From Tetraselmis striata (lineage: Eukaryota > Chlorophyta > Chlorodendrophyceae > Chlorodendrales > Chlorodendraceae), in NCBI GenBank assembly GCA_006384855.1, contig VCJN01001573.1, forward strand, positions 1 to 64,000: a DNA stretch of 64,000 nt, given 5' to 3'. Each line of letters opens with the position of its first letter. Positions within the stretch are counted from its first letter, which is position 1. Below are positions 28,105 through 38,286 of this stretch, in pieces. Made by a program: the position numbers and the translations under genes. The notes beneath the pieces were generated by a model. It did no database searches, had not been told where the DNA came from, and saw nothing but the letters and a program-made list of their open reading frames with translations.

Positions 28105-29850
28105 ATGTTGGTCGACAGCTTCCGCGTGGAGTCCCCTTCCGTGACTTACAGCGACGACGCCATCCACTCGCGCTACAGCTACTCCAGCACCGAGCTCTCC
28201 CGCGATGAGGCGGGCGCCTTCGTGTGCAAGCCAACGCAGAGCGAGGTGGAGTTCAAAGTGAACCGCAAGGTCCCCAAGCTAGGGTGAGCTCTCGCCTCCG
28301 CCGCGTCGACTCTGCCCCCCCCCCCTTCCCAACCCGCGCAATGGCGGCTTGCCACTGTTTTGATTTGGCGTCGTACGCGGTTCGGAAAGGCGGCCCAGGA
28401 AGGGCGGGTCGGCCGATTCGGCTGACGGAGAGCAGACATCCCGGTGCAACTTCAGCCCCGAGAGGGTCCGGCGCCGCTGACTGCCCCTGTTGCGTGCGTG
28501 CGCAGCGTGATGCTGGTGGGCCTGGGCGGCAACAACGGCAGCACCCTGATGGCGGGCATCCTCGCCAACAAGCTGGGCATCACCTGGATGACCAAGGACG
28601 GCGTGCGCAAGCCCAACTACTGGGGCTCCCTCACGCAGGCCGCCACCTGCCGCGTGGGCAACTACAAGGGCGAGGAGGTGCACGTCCCCTTCAAGGGGCT
28701 GCTGCCCATGGTGGAGCCCAACGACGTGGTGCTGGGCGGCTGGGACATCAGCGGCCTCAACATGGCGGAGGCCATGGAGCGCGCGGCGGTGCTGGACTGG
28801 GAGCTGCAGAAGCAGCTGATGCCGCACATGAAGGACGTCGTGCCGCTGCCGGGCGTGTACGACCCCGCCTTCATCGCCGCCAACCAGGCGGAGCGCGCCA
28901 ACAACGTGGTGAAGGGCACCAAGGCGGAGCAGATGGCGGCCATTCAGGCAGACATCCGCGCCTTCAAGGCGGCGCACGCGCTGGACAGCGTGGTGGTGCT
29001 GTGGACCGCCAACACGGAGCGCTACGCCGACGTGGCCGCCGGCCTGAACGACACCAAGGCCAACCTGCTGGCGGCGCTGGAGCGCAACGAGGCGGAGATC
29101 TCGCCCTCCTCGCTGTACGCGCTGGCCTGCATCAACGAGGGCGTGCCCTTCATCAACGGCAGCCCGCAGAACACGTTTGTGCCGGGCGTGATCGAGGCGG
29201 CGGTGGAGGCGGGCGTGCTCATCGGCGGCGACGACTTCAAGAGCGGGCAGACCAAGATGAAGAGCGTGCTGGTGGACTTCCTGGTGGGCGCGGGCATCAA
29301 GCCGGTGTCCATCGTGAGCTACAACCACCTGGGCAACAACGACGGCATGAACCTCAGCGCGCCGCAGACCTTCCGCAGCAAGGAGATCTCCAAGAGCAAC
29401 GTCGTGGATGACATGGTGGCCTCCAACAGCCTGCTGTACGGGGACGGCGAGCACCCCGACCACTGCGTCGTCATCAAGTACATCCCCTACGTCGGCGACT
29501 CCAAGCGCGCCATGGACGAGTACACCAGCGAGATCTTCATGGGCGGCACCAACACCATCGTGATGCACAACACCTGCGAGGACAGCCTGCTGGCGGCGCC
29601 CATCATCCTGGACCTCGTGCTGCTCGCGGAGCTCATCACGCGCATCAGCATCAAGCGCGCCGACGAGCCGGAGTTCCACGGGCTGCACCCCGTGGCGGTG
29701 CTGCTGTCCTACCTGACCAAGGCGCCGCTGGTGCCGGAGGGCACGCCAGTGGTCAACGCGCTGGCCAAGCAGCGCGCGATGATCGAGAACGTGTTCCGCG
29801 CGTGCGTGGGGCTGCAGCCGGAGAACAACATGATGCTGGAGTTCAAGTAG
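28105..29850 (+). CDS. INO1: Myo-inositol-1-phosphate synthase, copy B
   Basis: Exons 28105-28283 and 28506-29850, in phase across a 222-bp intron; 507 aa. The catalytic and NAD-binding motifs are the same as in copy A ([33 protein letters not shown], the [19 protein letters not shown] block). The exon 2 protein is identical to copy A; exon 1 differs by DEAGAF versus DEVGAF and KVNRK versus KVDRK. The intron is also nearly identical to that of copy A, whereas sequence before the ATG and after the stop has diverged. The two genes point away from each other, with about 11 kb (9.5 kb of it transposon) between starts. Before the insertions they would have been about 1.5 kb apart and could have shared a bidirectional promoter. 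Confidence 0.95.
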
Positions 29851-29943
29851 ACACCCACGCCCCTGATGCTTTGCTAAGAAGCTTACACAAGCGCGCCCTC
29901 TTAACCATACTTACCCGTTCTACGCACGTAGCCTTCTCATGAA

Positions 29944-29948
29944 TGTAA
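29944..29948 (+). promoter_or_regulatory. TGTAA polyadenylation signal
   Basis: TGTAA, 94 nt after the stop of synthase copy B. Confidence 0.5.
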
Positions 29949-31541
29949 TGACATGTATCCCTTCTCACCTAGTTCGCCACGGTCTTGCTGGTCAGCCTTC
30001 GCAGGCTTGGTTGCATTAATGACTGGGCGACGGAACGCGTGCACACCACACGATGAAGGCCGAATGGCCGCGGCTGCCAAGGAAGATTCCCGTTCCTGAA
30101 GCTCCTCAGCCGGTCGCGCACGCAATTATCATGCTGATGGCAATACGCTGCTGACGGGGCTGCCGGCAAGAATAGAACAGGCGCTGTCACAGTGAATACG
30201 TAAGACAATGCTTCGCCGTTTAACGCCTTGCCCTATGAGTATGAAAAAGCAAATGCGCGCCAAGGCGACCAAGACATGATAATACTAAAGCAACGTTCCA
30301 ATGAAGTAGTATGTAGTATGCTCGTCATGCCCATTGCCTCAATGGTACATGGTATATGCGCATGGTGATGACATGTCGTGTGGCAGAGACATGTCGCACT
30401 TATGGCAGCATTATATCACTGGGCACTTTGTTTCATTACTATAAACAACCTGATGGTTATGTTGCCAAATGGACGAGTATGGGTGGCTTCCAGCGGCAAC
30501 TACGCTGATGGTGCGGGCGGAGAGCATGTGGGGGCTGCTTGGGCCTGCCGTGTTTGGCCTTGCAAAGCCTACATTGCAGTAGTAGGCGCAGTAGTAGGCG
30601 CCAGAATATACAAATCAAACAGCATTGGCCTATATTAGCAAGCACCCACCTGGGCACAGTTTTTATTGCTACATGTATTGATGTCGTCATTGATGTCATC
30701 TGATGATCATGGCGCAATTTTACTGTATAATGTTTTTTGCGAATGATTTCGGGTAGGAAAGTTACTGCAAGTGCAGGGGTATATCGTCCTGCAGAAAGCA
30801 CAACTATGTGCCAGACACCGCTTGAGTGATAGAACTATTTGCAGCAGCAGCAGCAGGGCTTGTGCATGCGGACTATCTAGCAGCAAAATCGCCATAATCA
30901 TGATACCTTCTGCTGTGCGCGCAGACACACTGCACACACCTGCATCAATGTTTTTTACGAACGGGCGCTCAGCATGATGCATCCTTTATTGACGACGGAT
31001 GCTGAACGATGTAACTAAACATCGCCGACCTTACTGATATGCTGCTCGTTGCTTTTGTCCGCCGGTCGTGCGCACGGGCATGGCAAGAATAATATGTGCT
31101 CCGGCCCGCCGCTGCGACACTGCCCACATACATGTGGAAGGGCGGAGCAGCCGGCGACCGACTGCGGCGCGCATACACCAGGCGAGAAGTTGCGTTATAT
31201 TAGCAAGGTATAATCATTGTGACGTTGTGGTGCATGGCGATGATTTCTATTATTAAGGTATAATATTTATTCGGCATCATAATAAAGCTAGATTATAAAG
31301 CTAGTATATATACGGTATCATGATAAAGGTTATTTATATTATTAAGATAGTACATATGTACGGTATCATAATAAAGCTGTTAAATACAGCGTGGTATCAC
31401 GTGATGGCGGCGAAGTGATGATGCGCTACGACTGAGTGTTCAAGCCGTACTATGGTTTATTAGCGACTCAAGTCGAGCGAGCATTCCAATCTGCTGATAG
31501 TAAAGGAATCTGATTGTATCTGGATCCTCCCAGTATGTTGC
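29949..31541. other. AT-richer intergenic region without a supported gene
   Basis: Lower GC than the genic parts and only short, unconvincing frames. At 31246-31395 a degenerate tandem array has units resembling CGGTATCATAATAAAGCT separated by ATTATTAAG and TATATA segments. Confidence 0.5.
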
Positions 31542-31812
31542 TGTTGTGCGCAGCGTCCCTACCAACCCGCCATGCGCGGGCCCCGGCGCGAGCCGGGCAC
31601 TGTGGGAGGGAGCGTGAAGCACGGAGAGTGGCTGGTTACAGAGAAGTGACCAGGCCCGCCTGGGCGCCGCACGCATCTAGGCAGGCGTTGCGGTGCCTGG
31701 TGCGCGCGCGCAGTGCTAGTGCGGACAATCAATGAGGGAATGTACTAAAGTACTAAGGCACACCCTAGCTACATTGTACATAAGCAGTAGTGTACCAACA
31801 CTGATGTCAACA
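31542..31812 (-). repeat. LTR of the short element (left)
   Basis: 271 bp; differs from the right copy by a few substitutions and a missing TAG trinucleotide in the GTAGTAGTAG tract. Confidence 0.9.
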
Positions 31813-31878
31813 CCCCCCCCCCCCCCCCCCCAATGTCGCTAGGGGATGCTCTAGCCAGGAGTCCGGTTGCTGACGCTA

Positions 31879-32177
31879 GTCGCTAGCCTAGAGGGGCATC
31901 CCGCCATGCCCTTATCTTGGCGTTAATCGGGTTGGCCTTCTAGCGAGTCTAAATGCGTGGGCTGTATACGGACGGTGGCGAGCGAAGCAGGCTTGCGTCG
32001 AGTGACGCTTCTCCGGAAATGTTGAGCTCCCGCCTGCCTTTGGGCTTCTGGTTTGCTAAACTTGGTCAGTAGAAGAGTTGCAGGCGGCAGTCGCTAGCCT
32101 AGAGAGGCAACCCGCCATGCCCTTATGTTGGCGTGGGTCCGGGTTGGCCCTCTAGGGAGTCTGACTGCGCGGGCTGT
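31879..32177. repeat. Internal direct repeat of the short LTR element
   Basis: GTCGCTAGCCTAGAG-GGCA-CCCGCCATGCCC ... GGGCTGT occurs at 31879-31965 and again at 32090-32177, about 80-85 percent identical by eye. Confidence 0.75.
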
Positions 32178-32767
32178 CGAGCGGACTTAAGTCGCGGCTG
32201 ACCACTTCTCCTCGGCGCTGGTGTGCCGAGCTTCGCATACTAATTTCCCGTTGGTCGAGCCGAGCGTGCACAGAAGCGACATAAGTGTACGTGGCTGCGC
32301 GCAGCGGCGCAGTAGCTGGCGTGGGTTGGCAGGCGACTCCCATGCTGTTGTCCATGTTGCCGTCTGTTCGTGGTGCTGAGGCTCCTAGGGATCCGAGAGA
32401 AGATATGCGGATTTCTGACTAGTCGACGAGCGTTGTCCGAATTAGTCTCGATCGGCCGAGCCGAGAAACGGTGAGTTCGGGCGGGAACTAAAATACGCGG
32501 CGGTCGCTGGCGTCTTGGTAGCTGGCGAGCCCGTACATGGCGGTCGCTGGCGTCATGGTAGCCAGCTTCCGGGTGTGCGCTTATTCTGCTGAAGGTGCGC
32601 GGACCTTGAGGTTACATTGCGCCGCGAGTGCGACGTGTAGTCGTTTGAGTGTTGAGACCCCTTCTGGCTTGCGGTGATCTCAGTTTTACGTCCAGGCGTC
32701 CCGCCCAGACGGACTTCCTGATAGATCTAGCGTCAGACAACTCTCATCTGGTAGAGGGCCCATGACA

Positions 32768-33041
32768 TGTTGTGCGCAGCGTCCCTACCAACCCGCCATG
32801 CGCGGGCCCCGGCGCGAGCCGGGCACTGTGGGAGGGAGTGTGAAGCACGGAGAATGGCTGGTTACAGAGAAGTGACCAGGCCCGCCTGGGCGCCGCACGC
32901 ATCTAGGCAGGCGTTGCGGTGCCTGGTGCGCGCGCGCAGTGCTAGTGCGGACAATCAATGAGGGAATGTACTAAAGTACTAAGGCATACCCTAGCTACAT
33001 TGTACATAAGCAGTAGTAGTGTACCAACACTGATGTCAACA
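32768..33041 (-). repeat. LTR of the short element (right)
   Basis: 274 bp; partner of 31542-31812. Confidence 0.9.
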
Positions 33042-33199
33042 GTTGCTGCTACTCGCTAGGGTCAAGGGCTACTCCAGGGTCCAGATTCCATATATGCAGG
33101 TGCAGGTGCGGCAGTCTCGCCCCTCACACGCGCAAAAGGCAAGACTGGCGTGAAAACACAGAGGGCAGCAGAGAGAGCAAGAAACAATGGTTACAACGT

Positions 33200-33627
33200 T
33201 GTCACCACCCGCCGCTATTTATGCGTATGGCTAGCTCACAGCTAGCCACCACCAAGCGGCACGCGCACTGCTAAGCGCGTCACCGTGGAGAGTCGTGCCT
33301 CGAAGTGTCGAACAGGAGGTCGTCGCTTAGAGACCTCCGCACATGTAGTTGACACATCAGTTTATACACAAGTATACAACTGATGTTACAGAGGCAGGTG
33401 CATTATACATATATGCCCGCTACGGGTACGCACATGCGTATTATCCCGTAACTACTACTGAACAGTGTACCGGGTACCAGTAGGACTCGTCTCATGATTC
33501 ATCATCCACCAGTACTCGTATTGTGGCGCGTGACACACGCGCGCACACATACGATACAGCAGGTACTCGTACATGAATGATGCTACGATCATACAGTACC
33601 CGTACAGAGTATGCCATTATTGTCACA
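33200..33627 (-). repeat. 3' LTR of the Gypsy element
   Basis: Near-identical to 39853-40281, with small indels (ACCGGGTACC versus ACCGGTACC, GAGTATGCC versus GAGTACTAGCC). Confidence 0.85.
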
Positions 33628-33646
33628 CTACATCTCTCCCCCCTTG
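33628..33646 (-). other. Polypurine tract of the Gypsy element
   Basis: Minus strand AAGGGGGGAGAGATGTAG lies directly against the 3' LTR start TGTGACAATAATGG. Confidence 0.75.
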
Positions 33647-33858
33647 ACAACAGTGTGAAATAGCATTCCACAGGCAGTTTAATTTGCAGTCGGCACATAT
33701 GCCGGGTATTTATGCATATGCTCCACAAATTCAGGTGACTTTACAAAGTCCAACCATTTGGGAGTAGCCATAAAATCCTGCAATGCTATTGTCCTTTTAA
33801 CATCAAACAAACGATGCCAAACAGGGGCAATAGACTCATCCGCAAAGTGAACAAGAAA

Positions 33859-35133
33859 TTACAACTGAGTACCACGTAAACCGGGCATGGAACCGATTTT
33901 AACGCTGGTAATCTTGTCAATCTCATACTCATCATCAGAGTCGTCACCGGTACCAACAACAAGAGGTACATGCGGGCGCAACGGCGCAGTGGGACAGGGT
34001 CTCAAGTTATTAACATGAAATACTGGGTGCAACTTAACACCAGCAGGTAATTTCAGTCGATAACTATGACCGCCAATTTTCTCTACAATAGAAAATGGGC
34101 CAAGCTGCTTGTCCATCAGCTTTTTGCAAGGCTGACCTTTGACCTTAAGCAGACGGGTATTCACAGATACTCTATCTCCAACATTGAAGATAGGAGGATT
34201 GCGCTGTTGCCTAACACTAGGTCGAACAGTCAATTCATCTTTATGGACAGCCAACACTGACCGAACCAACTCGTGAATCTCCTTCATATCTTGGATACGT
34301 TGCTGAGCATCACGAGAGAATGCTATTGTTGGTCTCATACCAAACAATACATCCGGAGGCGTTTCAGGATTGAAACCATACATAACCTCAAATGGTGCAT
34401 GCTCAATGCCAAGTGCTTTGTTGGAATTATACGCAAATTCCATCAATGGTAACTGGTCTACCCAGTTTGAACCATCGAAACAACAAAACGCACGAGCCAA
34501 CTCAGTGACTATGGCATTAATGCGTTCGGTCAAACCATCTGTTTCAGGATGTTGGCCACTAGACATGTTCAATTTAGTGCCAAGTCTCCGCCACAGAGTT
34601 TGCCAGAATGCAGACAGGAACCGTGGATCTCTATCAGAGACGATCACACGAGGTATTCCATGCAGCCTGAATACTTCCTTCAGAAATAATTCAGCTGCCT
34701 GTCCACCAGTCACGTTGACTGTGGTTGGAATAAAATGTGCTTGCCGGGACAGATGGCAACACACAACCAACATAGTATTATAACCATTACTCTCAGGTAA
34801 CTCGGTTATAAAATCCAAACCAACCGTATGCCATGGACGTGGCGGTACTGGTAAGGGCTGTGTTGGTGCAGGTGGCTGCGGACGTGCACGAACACGCCGG
34901 CACACCGAACATTGTTCACAATAGGTTTTCACGTCATGTCGTATGCGTGTCCACCAAAAACGGTCCAAGGCACGTGCCAAGGTGCTTGCATAAGCACGGT
35001 GACCAACAGAATCATGTAGCTCATACAATATCTTATTGATGATGTCACGATAGGTTGGTATGCAAAGACGTCCATGTCTCCAAAAATAACCATCGTGCTC
35101 TACCACATGACCGGACTGCTTCCACCCCCCCAT
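33859..35133 (-). CDS. Gypsy integrase with truncated chromodomain-like tail
   Basis: Zinc-binding H-H-C-C region (HDSVGHRAYASTL ... CEQCSVCRR), then the DDE core: VGLDFITELP, VSDRDPRF and HPETDGLTERIN supply D, D and E. A GPF/Y-like module follows (QLGPFSIVEKIGGHSYRLKLP, HPVFHVNNLRP). The frame then reads DDEYEIDKITSVKIG and stops at TAA 33859-33861. In the same frame a further 58 codons are open (FLVHFADESIAPVWHRLFD, ATPKWLDFV) to 33679, which looks like the rest of a chromodomain, so the stop is probably a late nonsense change. At the other end the frame overlaps pol by 34 nt within a G7 run near 35128, the likely site of a one-base indel separating it from RNase H. Confidence 0.9.
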   Translation of the reverse strand: MGGWKQSGHVVEHDGYFWRHGRLCIPTYRDIINKILYELHDSVGHRAYASTLARALDRFWWTRIRHDVKTYCEQCSVCRRVRARPQPPAPTQPLPVPPRPWHTVGLDFITELPESNGYNTMLVVCCHLSRQAHFIPTTVNVTGGQAAELFLKEVFRLHGIPRVIVSDRDPRFLSAFWQTLWRRLGTKLNMSSGQHPETDGLTERINAIVTELARAFCCFDGSNWVDQLPLMEFAYNSNKALGIEHAPFEVMYGFNPETPPDVLFGMRPTIAFSRDAQQRIQDMKEIHELVRSVLAVHKDELTVRPSVRQQRNPPIFNVGDRVSVNTRLLKVKGQPCKKLMDKQLGPFSIVEKIGGHSYRLKLPAGVKLHPVFHVNNLRPCPTAPLRPHVPLVVGTGDDSDDEYEIDKITSVKIGSMPGLRGTQL

Positions 35134-37556
35134 AAGGAGTAGAACGCGTCCTCTGCATATCCAGCCTTAATAAGGTGGAGAATATTGTCATCAAGGCTAA
35201 GTGACGACGCACTTACAGCCGACAATACCGCAGTACATGGGCGATGTTCACTCACGAGTGATTCAGCCGCGTCCGGCACATCCCCGGTCCAATATAAGCC
35301 ACCGAAATCAATCGGCTTAAAATCCGGTCTACGCGACAACGGATCGGCTTCATTCCACTTGCCCTTTCGGTATGCAAGAGATATGGACCCAACAAACGGC
35401 TGCAAGTCGCGTACATAGCGCACTTGTCGCCGGTTCAACCTTTCTGCCGGTTGCCTGAGCAGATGACGCAGGGTGTCATGATCTGAGACAACAAGGAATC
35501 GACAGCACCCTTCAAGGTAACAACGCCAGTGCTTAATTGATTCACAGACAGCCAAAGCTTCCAAATCATAAGCACTGTAGGTATTACCACGCTCAGCTGC
35601 ATTCAGCTTTCGCGCCCAGTAACTCACTGGTTGAGGACCTCCTCCTTGGTCTTGCAGTAGCACTGCAGCAAGCCCTACGTTGGACGCATCTGTCGCTATG
35701 GTGAACGTCGCATCCGCCCCCATGGAAGGAATGGAAAGACACGGAGCGGAAATCAGTCGCAGACGAAGGGTCTCAAAGGCTTCCTGACACGCCGGTGACC
35801 AGTCAACATGAACTGGTTTAGACTTACGCAATAAGTCAGTCAATGGTGCAGTTAAATCACTGAAATGATGAATAAACTTAGAGTAGAAATTGCAGAATTG
35901 TACAAAACTTCTGACTTCACTCTGAGTTTTAGGGACAGGCCAATCCCTAACTGCAGCCACTTTGGCCTCTGAAACAGACAATTTACCATCAGCGACGGTA
36001 TACCCCAAATAATCCATAGATTGCATGCCAAAGAAACATTTCTTTAATTGCAACCTCAGATTATATTCATTCAGTTTCTCAAAAACTAAACGAAGGTGCT
36101 TTATGTGGTCATCATAATTATCTGAATATATACATGTATCATCCAGATACACCACCACAAAGTCACGCAAAAATGGTATCAAGATGTCATTCATCATGCG
36201 CTGGAAAGTGGCTGGGGCATTGCACAAACCAAATGGCATTGCAGTCCACTCCCATAGACCATCAGGTGTCTGAAACGCTGTCTTGTGGATGTCCTCCTCT
36301 GCAATGGCAACCTGCCAATAACCTGATGCTAAATCCAGATGGGTATAGCAACGGGCATTGCGGAGAGAATCCAACGTTTCATCAATTCGCGGCAAAGGAT
36401 ACATATCCTTTCGAGTGACCTCGTTCAGCCCACGAAAATCTACACACAACCGAAGGGATCCATCTGCCTTCTTAACAAAAAGAATAGGCGAACCAAACTC
36501 AGATTGACTAGGACGAACAAGTCCAGCGGCAATCGCATCTTTGAGTTGGCGATCCAATTCAGCACGTTCAGCGGGAGACAAACGATTAAGTCTTTGGCGT
36601 TTCATTTTGCCAGTTAACTCAATTTTGTGATCCCATGGCCGATGAACAGGCGGCCTGTTGACTGGACGCAAAATTTCAGGAAACTCGTCATACAACAAAT
36701 GACGAATAGCATCCTTTTGCTCTGGTGTCATAGCATTGTCTAAATGCAGGTCAGGATCATCCTTTATAACCGACATTTCAACGACATAGAATTCAGCCAA
36801 AGAATTATGCTTAGACGCACGAGCAGTTTTGCGCATCAACTTTTGTACCCTAGTGGAAGTAATCATGCTACATGCAGGAGTACGACCCACTATTACAACA
36901 GGTACATGGGTTCCATCCATTAGAGTCATGATACGTTCCGTACAATACTTAATGGTAACTTGCGCTTCATCAAGCCAAGTTAAACCCAATACAATGTCGG
37001 AGACTTTGAGCTCACGCAGTATATAAAATACTCGATTCTCAAATACATGTCCTCCAACAGACAGAGACACAACAGTTGTATGGCAACATGAGACACGTTG
37101 ACCATTAGCCAAACGGACAGGTGTTCTGACTTTCAACTTCTGTATCTGCAAGTTGTTTCTGCGCACAAAGTCCTCAGATATAAAATCTAAAGATGCCGCA
37201 CTATCAACCAGTGCATCCACAACGGCGTCATCGTTAATTGTCACATTAACTTTCAACAATGGCCTGGGGTCATCCCAACGAGTCAAAGAAGCAATCTGAG
37301 GCAAACTTTGCCTTTGCATACTCCAAAATGATGGATCAGTCACATTGACAGCATCACACTCATTTATAGACTCAGATGCACGTTCACCAATACCAACGCT
37401 AGAATCTGCAACTTTTGCAGAGTCCACGTTAAAACTCACATTTGGACTTGTGACAGTTTTAGGTACAAAGTCATCAGGAAAAGCACAGTTAGCATCAACT
37501 AACCAAATGTTAACCCCATACTTTGGCGGTCTAACATTTTTCCTGGACTGTGGCAT
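35100..37556 (-). CDS. Gypsy pol: protease, reverse transcriptase, RNase H
   Basis: 818 codons. Aspartic protease core at about residue 112-118 (ALVDSAASLDFI; DSAAS instead of the usual D-T/S-G-A-S) with the second ψ loop VLGLTWLD. RT follows: FVKKADGSLRLCVDFRGLN, YTHLDLASGYWQV, MPFGLCNAPATFQ and the catalytic YLDD near 469. RNase H shows TIATDASNVGL, YDLEALAV and SDHDTLRHLL. The frame ends in SLWGGGSSPVMW where a G7 homopolymer shifts out of integrase frame. Its start overlaps the upstream ORF by 26 nt in the +1 frame, so expression would need frameshifting or re-initiation. DSAAS may still be active, since Ala replaces Gly in some retroelement proteases, but this is uncertain. Confidence 0.92.
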   Translation of the reverse strand: MPQSRKNVRPPKYGVNIWLVDANCAFPDDFVPKTVTSPNVSFNVDSAKVADSSVGIGERASESINECDAVNVTDPSFWSMQRQSLPQIASLTRWDDPRPLLKVNVTINDDAVVDALVDSAASLDFISEDFVRRNNLQIQKLKVRTPVRLANGQRVSCCHTTVVSLSVGGHVFENRVFYILRELKVSDIVLGLTWLDEAQVTIKYCTERIMTLMDGTHVPVVIVGRTPACSMITSTRVQKLMRKTARASKHNSLAEFYVVEMSVIKDDPDLHLDNAMTPEQKDAIRHLLYDEFPEILRPVNRPPVHRPWDHKIELTGKMKRQRLNRLSPAERAELDRQLKDAIAAGLVRPSQSEFGSPILFVKKADGSLRLCVDFRGLNEVTRKDMYPLPRIDETLDSLRNARCYTHLDLASGYWQVAIAEEDIHKTAFQTPDGLWEWTAMPFGLCNAPATFQRMMNDILIPFLRDFVVVYLDDTCIYSDNYDDHIKHLRLVFEKLNEYNLRLQLKKCFFGMQSMDYLGYTVADGKLSVSEAKVAAVRDWPVPKTQSEVRSFVQFCNFYSKFIHHFSDLTAPLTDLLRKSKPVHVDWSPACQEAFETLRLRLISAPCLSIPSMGADATFTIATDASNVGLAAVLLQDQGGGPQPVSYWARKLNAAERGNTYSAYDLEALAVCESIKHWRCYLEGCCRFLVVSDHDTLRHLLRQPAERLNRRQVRYVRDLQPFVGSISLAYRKGKWNEADPLSRRPDFKPIDFGGLYWTGDVPDAAESLVSEHRPCTAVLSAVSASSLSLDDNILHLIKAGYAEDAFYSLWGGGSSPVMW

Positions 37557-38286
37557 TTTTATCAGACCACCTGGTGAACAAAGGTGTCTTTGCCGGGTAT
37601 TGCTGCAATAGTTTCCAATGCTTTGTCAAAGCACTGAATCTATCAAATGCAGGCAATACAAACACTCCTACAGTATGTTCTTTAGCCCTACTGCGGCATT
37701 GCTCAAAATGCCTCGCAATAGACTCAGTCATATGCCATGGAGGGTGAATAAACACACGTTCATTCGACAAGTCGCGCGATAATATCGAATCTTGTTCTGA
37801 ACAGAACGGCAAGTTTCGATGGGTATTCAGACCCTCATTATCCTCACAGCCCTCCAGCGTAAACTGGAACATCTCATCGACCAGTCGCCACTCGGCACTG
37901 ACTGCAGTCTTTCTAGGCATACGACGCCTCAGAGCCTTTACGCGACGACGAGTCGAAACTTTCCGAGCACCCGTTACACAGCAGGCTACTGGCAAAGTCG
38001 TACCAGACTCGCGTACACTATTCGAGTTCTCATCAGTAGGCGACTCAACATAGTCGTTACTACTCTCAGAGATGACGACATCGTCACTCGAACATGTACT
38101 CTTCACAGGTATATCGTCATTCAGACGTGCATTAGACAATAATGCGGATACCTCAGGTGCCAATGACATATCGGCAACAGTAACTTCGCAGTCATGCGAC
38201 TCGACAGTTACTGGACAGCATGATGTAACACAAACATCACTTACATCCCTATCTACTGAGCTGTCAGCAGCAGAATAAGGGCACCC
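37531..38286 (-). CDS. Extra ORF between gag and pol with an HPPW block
   Basis: In the same frame as gag and separated from it only by one TAG (38287-38289). The first ATG is at 38169, but the frame is open to the gag stop. The N-terminal ~100 residues are Ser/Asp/Glu-rich and look disordered, followed by a basic patch (RRRVKALRRRMPRK). The C-terminal part, VFIHPPWHMTESIARHF then VGVFVLPAFDR and HWKLL, is compact and resembles the N/D-P-P-W/Y blocks in methyltransferase-like domains carried by some algal and fungal retroelements. The resemblance rests on a four-residue motif plus spacing, so catalytic activity should not be assumed. Pol begins in the next frame, 26 nt before the stop. Confidence 0.5.
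   Translation of the reverse strand, partial: GCPYSAADSSVDRDVSDVCVTSCCPVTVESHDCEVTVADMSLAPEVSALLSNARLNDDIPVKSTCSSDDVVISESSNDYVESPTDENSNSVRESGTTLPVACCVTGARKVSTRRRVKALRRRMPRKTAVSAEWRLVDEMFQFTLEGCEDNEGLNTHRNLPFCSEQDSILSRDLSNERVFIHPPWHMTESIARHFEQCRSRAKEHTVGVFVLPAFDRFSALTKHWKLLQQYPAKTPLFTRWSDKNATVQEKC

Larger units (their letters stand above)
31542..33041 (-). mobile_element. Short non-autonomous LTR element (TRIM/LARD-like)
   Basis: LTR-like direct repeats at 31542-31812 (271 bp) and 32768-33041 (274 bp) begin TGTTGTGCGC and end GATGTCAACA. A perfect 5-bp target duplication GTTGC flanks them (31537-31541 and 33042-33046). The 955-bp interior has no credible frame. It starts with a 20-C run directly inside the left LTR, equivalent to a polypurine tract on the minus strand, so minus orientation is likely. 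The interior also holds an 87-bp direct repeat (31879-31965 and 32090-32177). It must be mobilised by another element; the LTR end ...TCAACA resembles that of the Copia element nearby. Confidence 0.85.
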
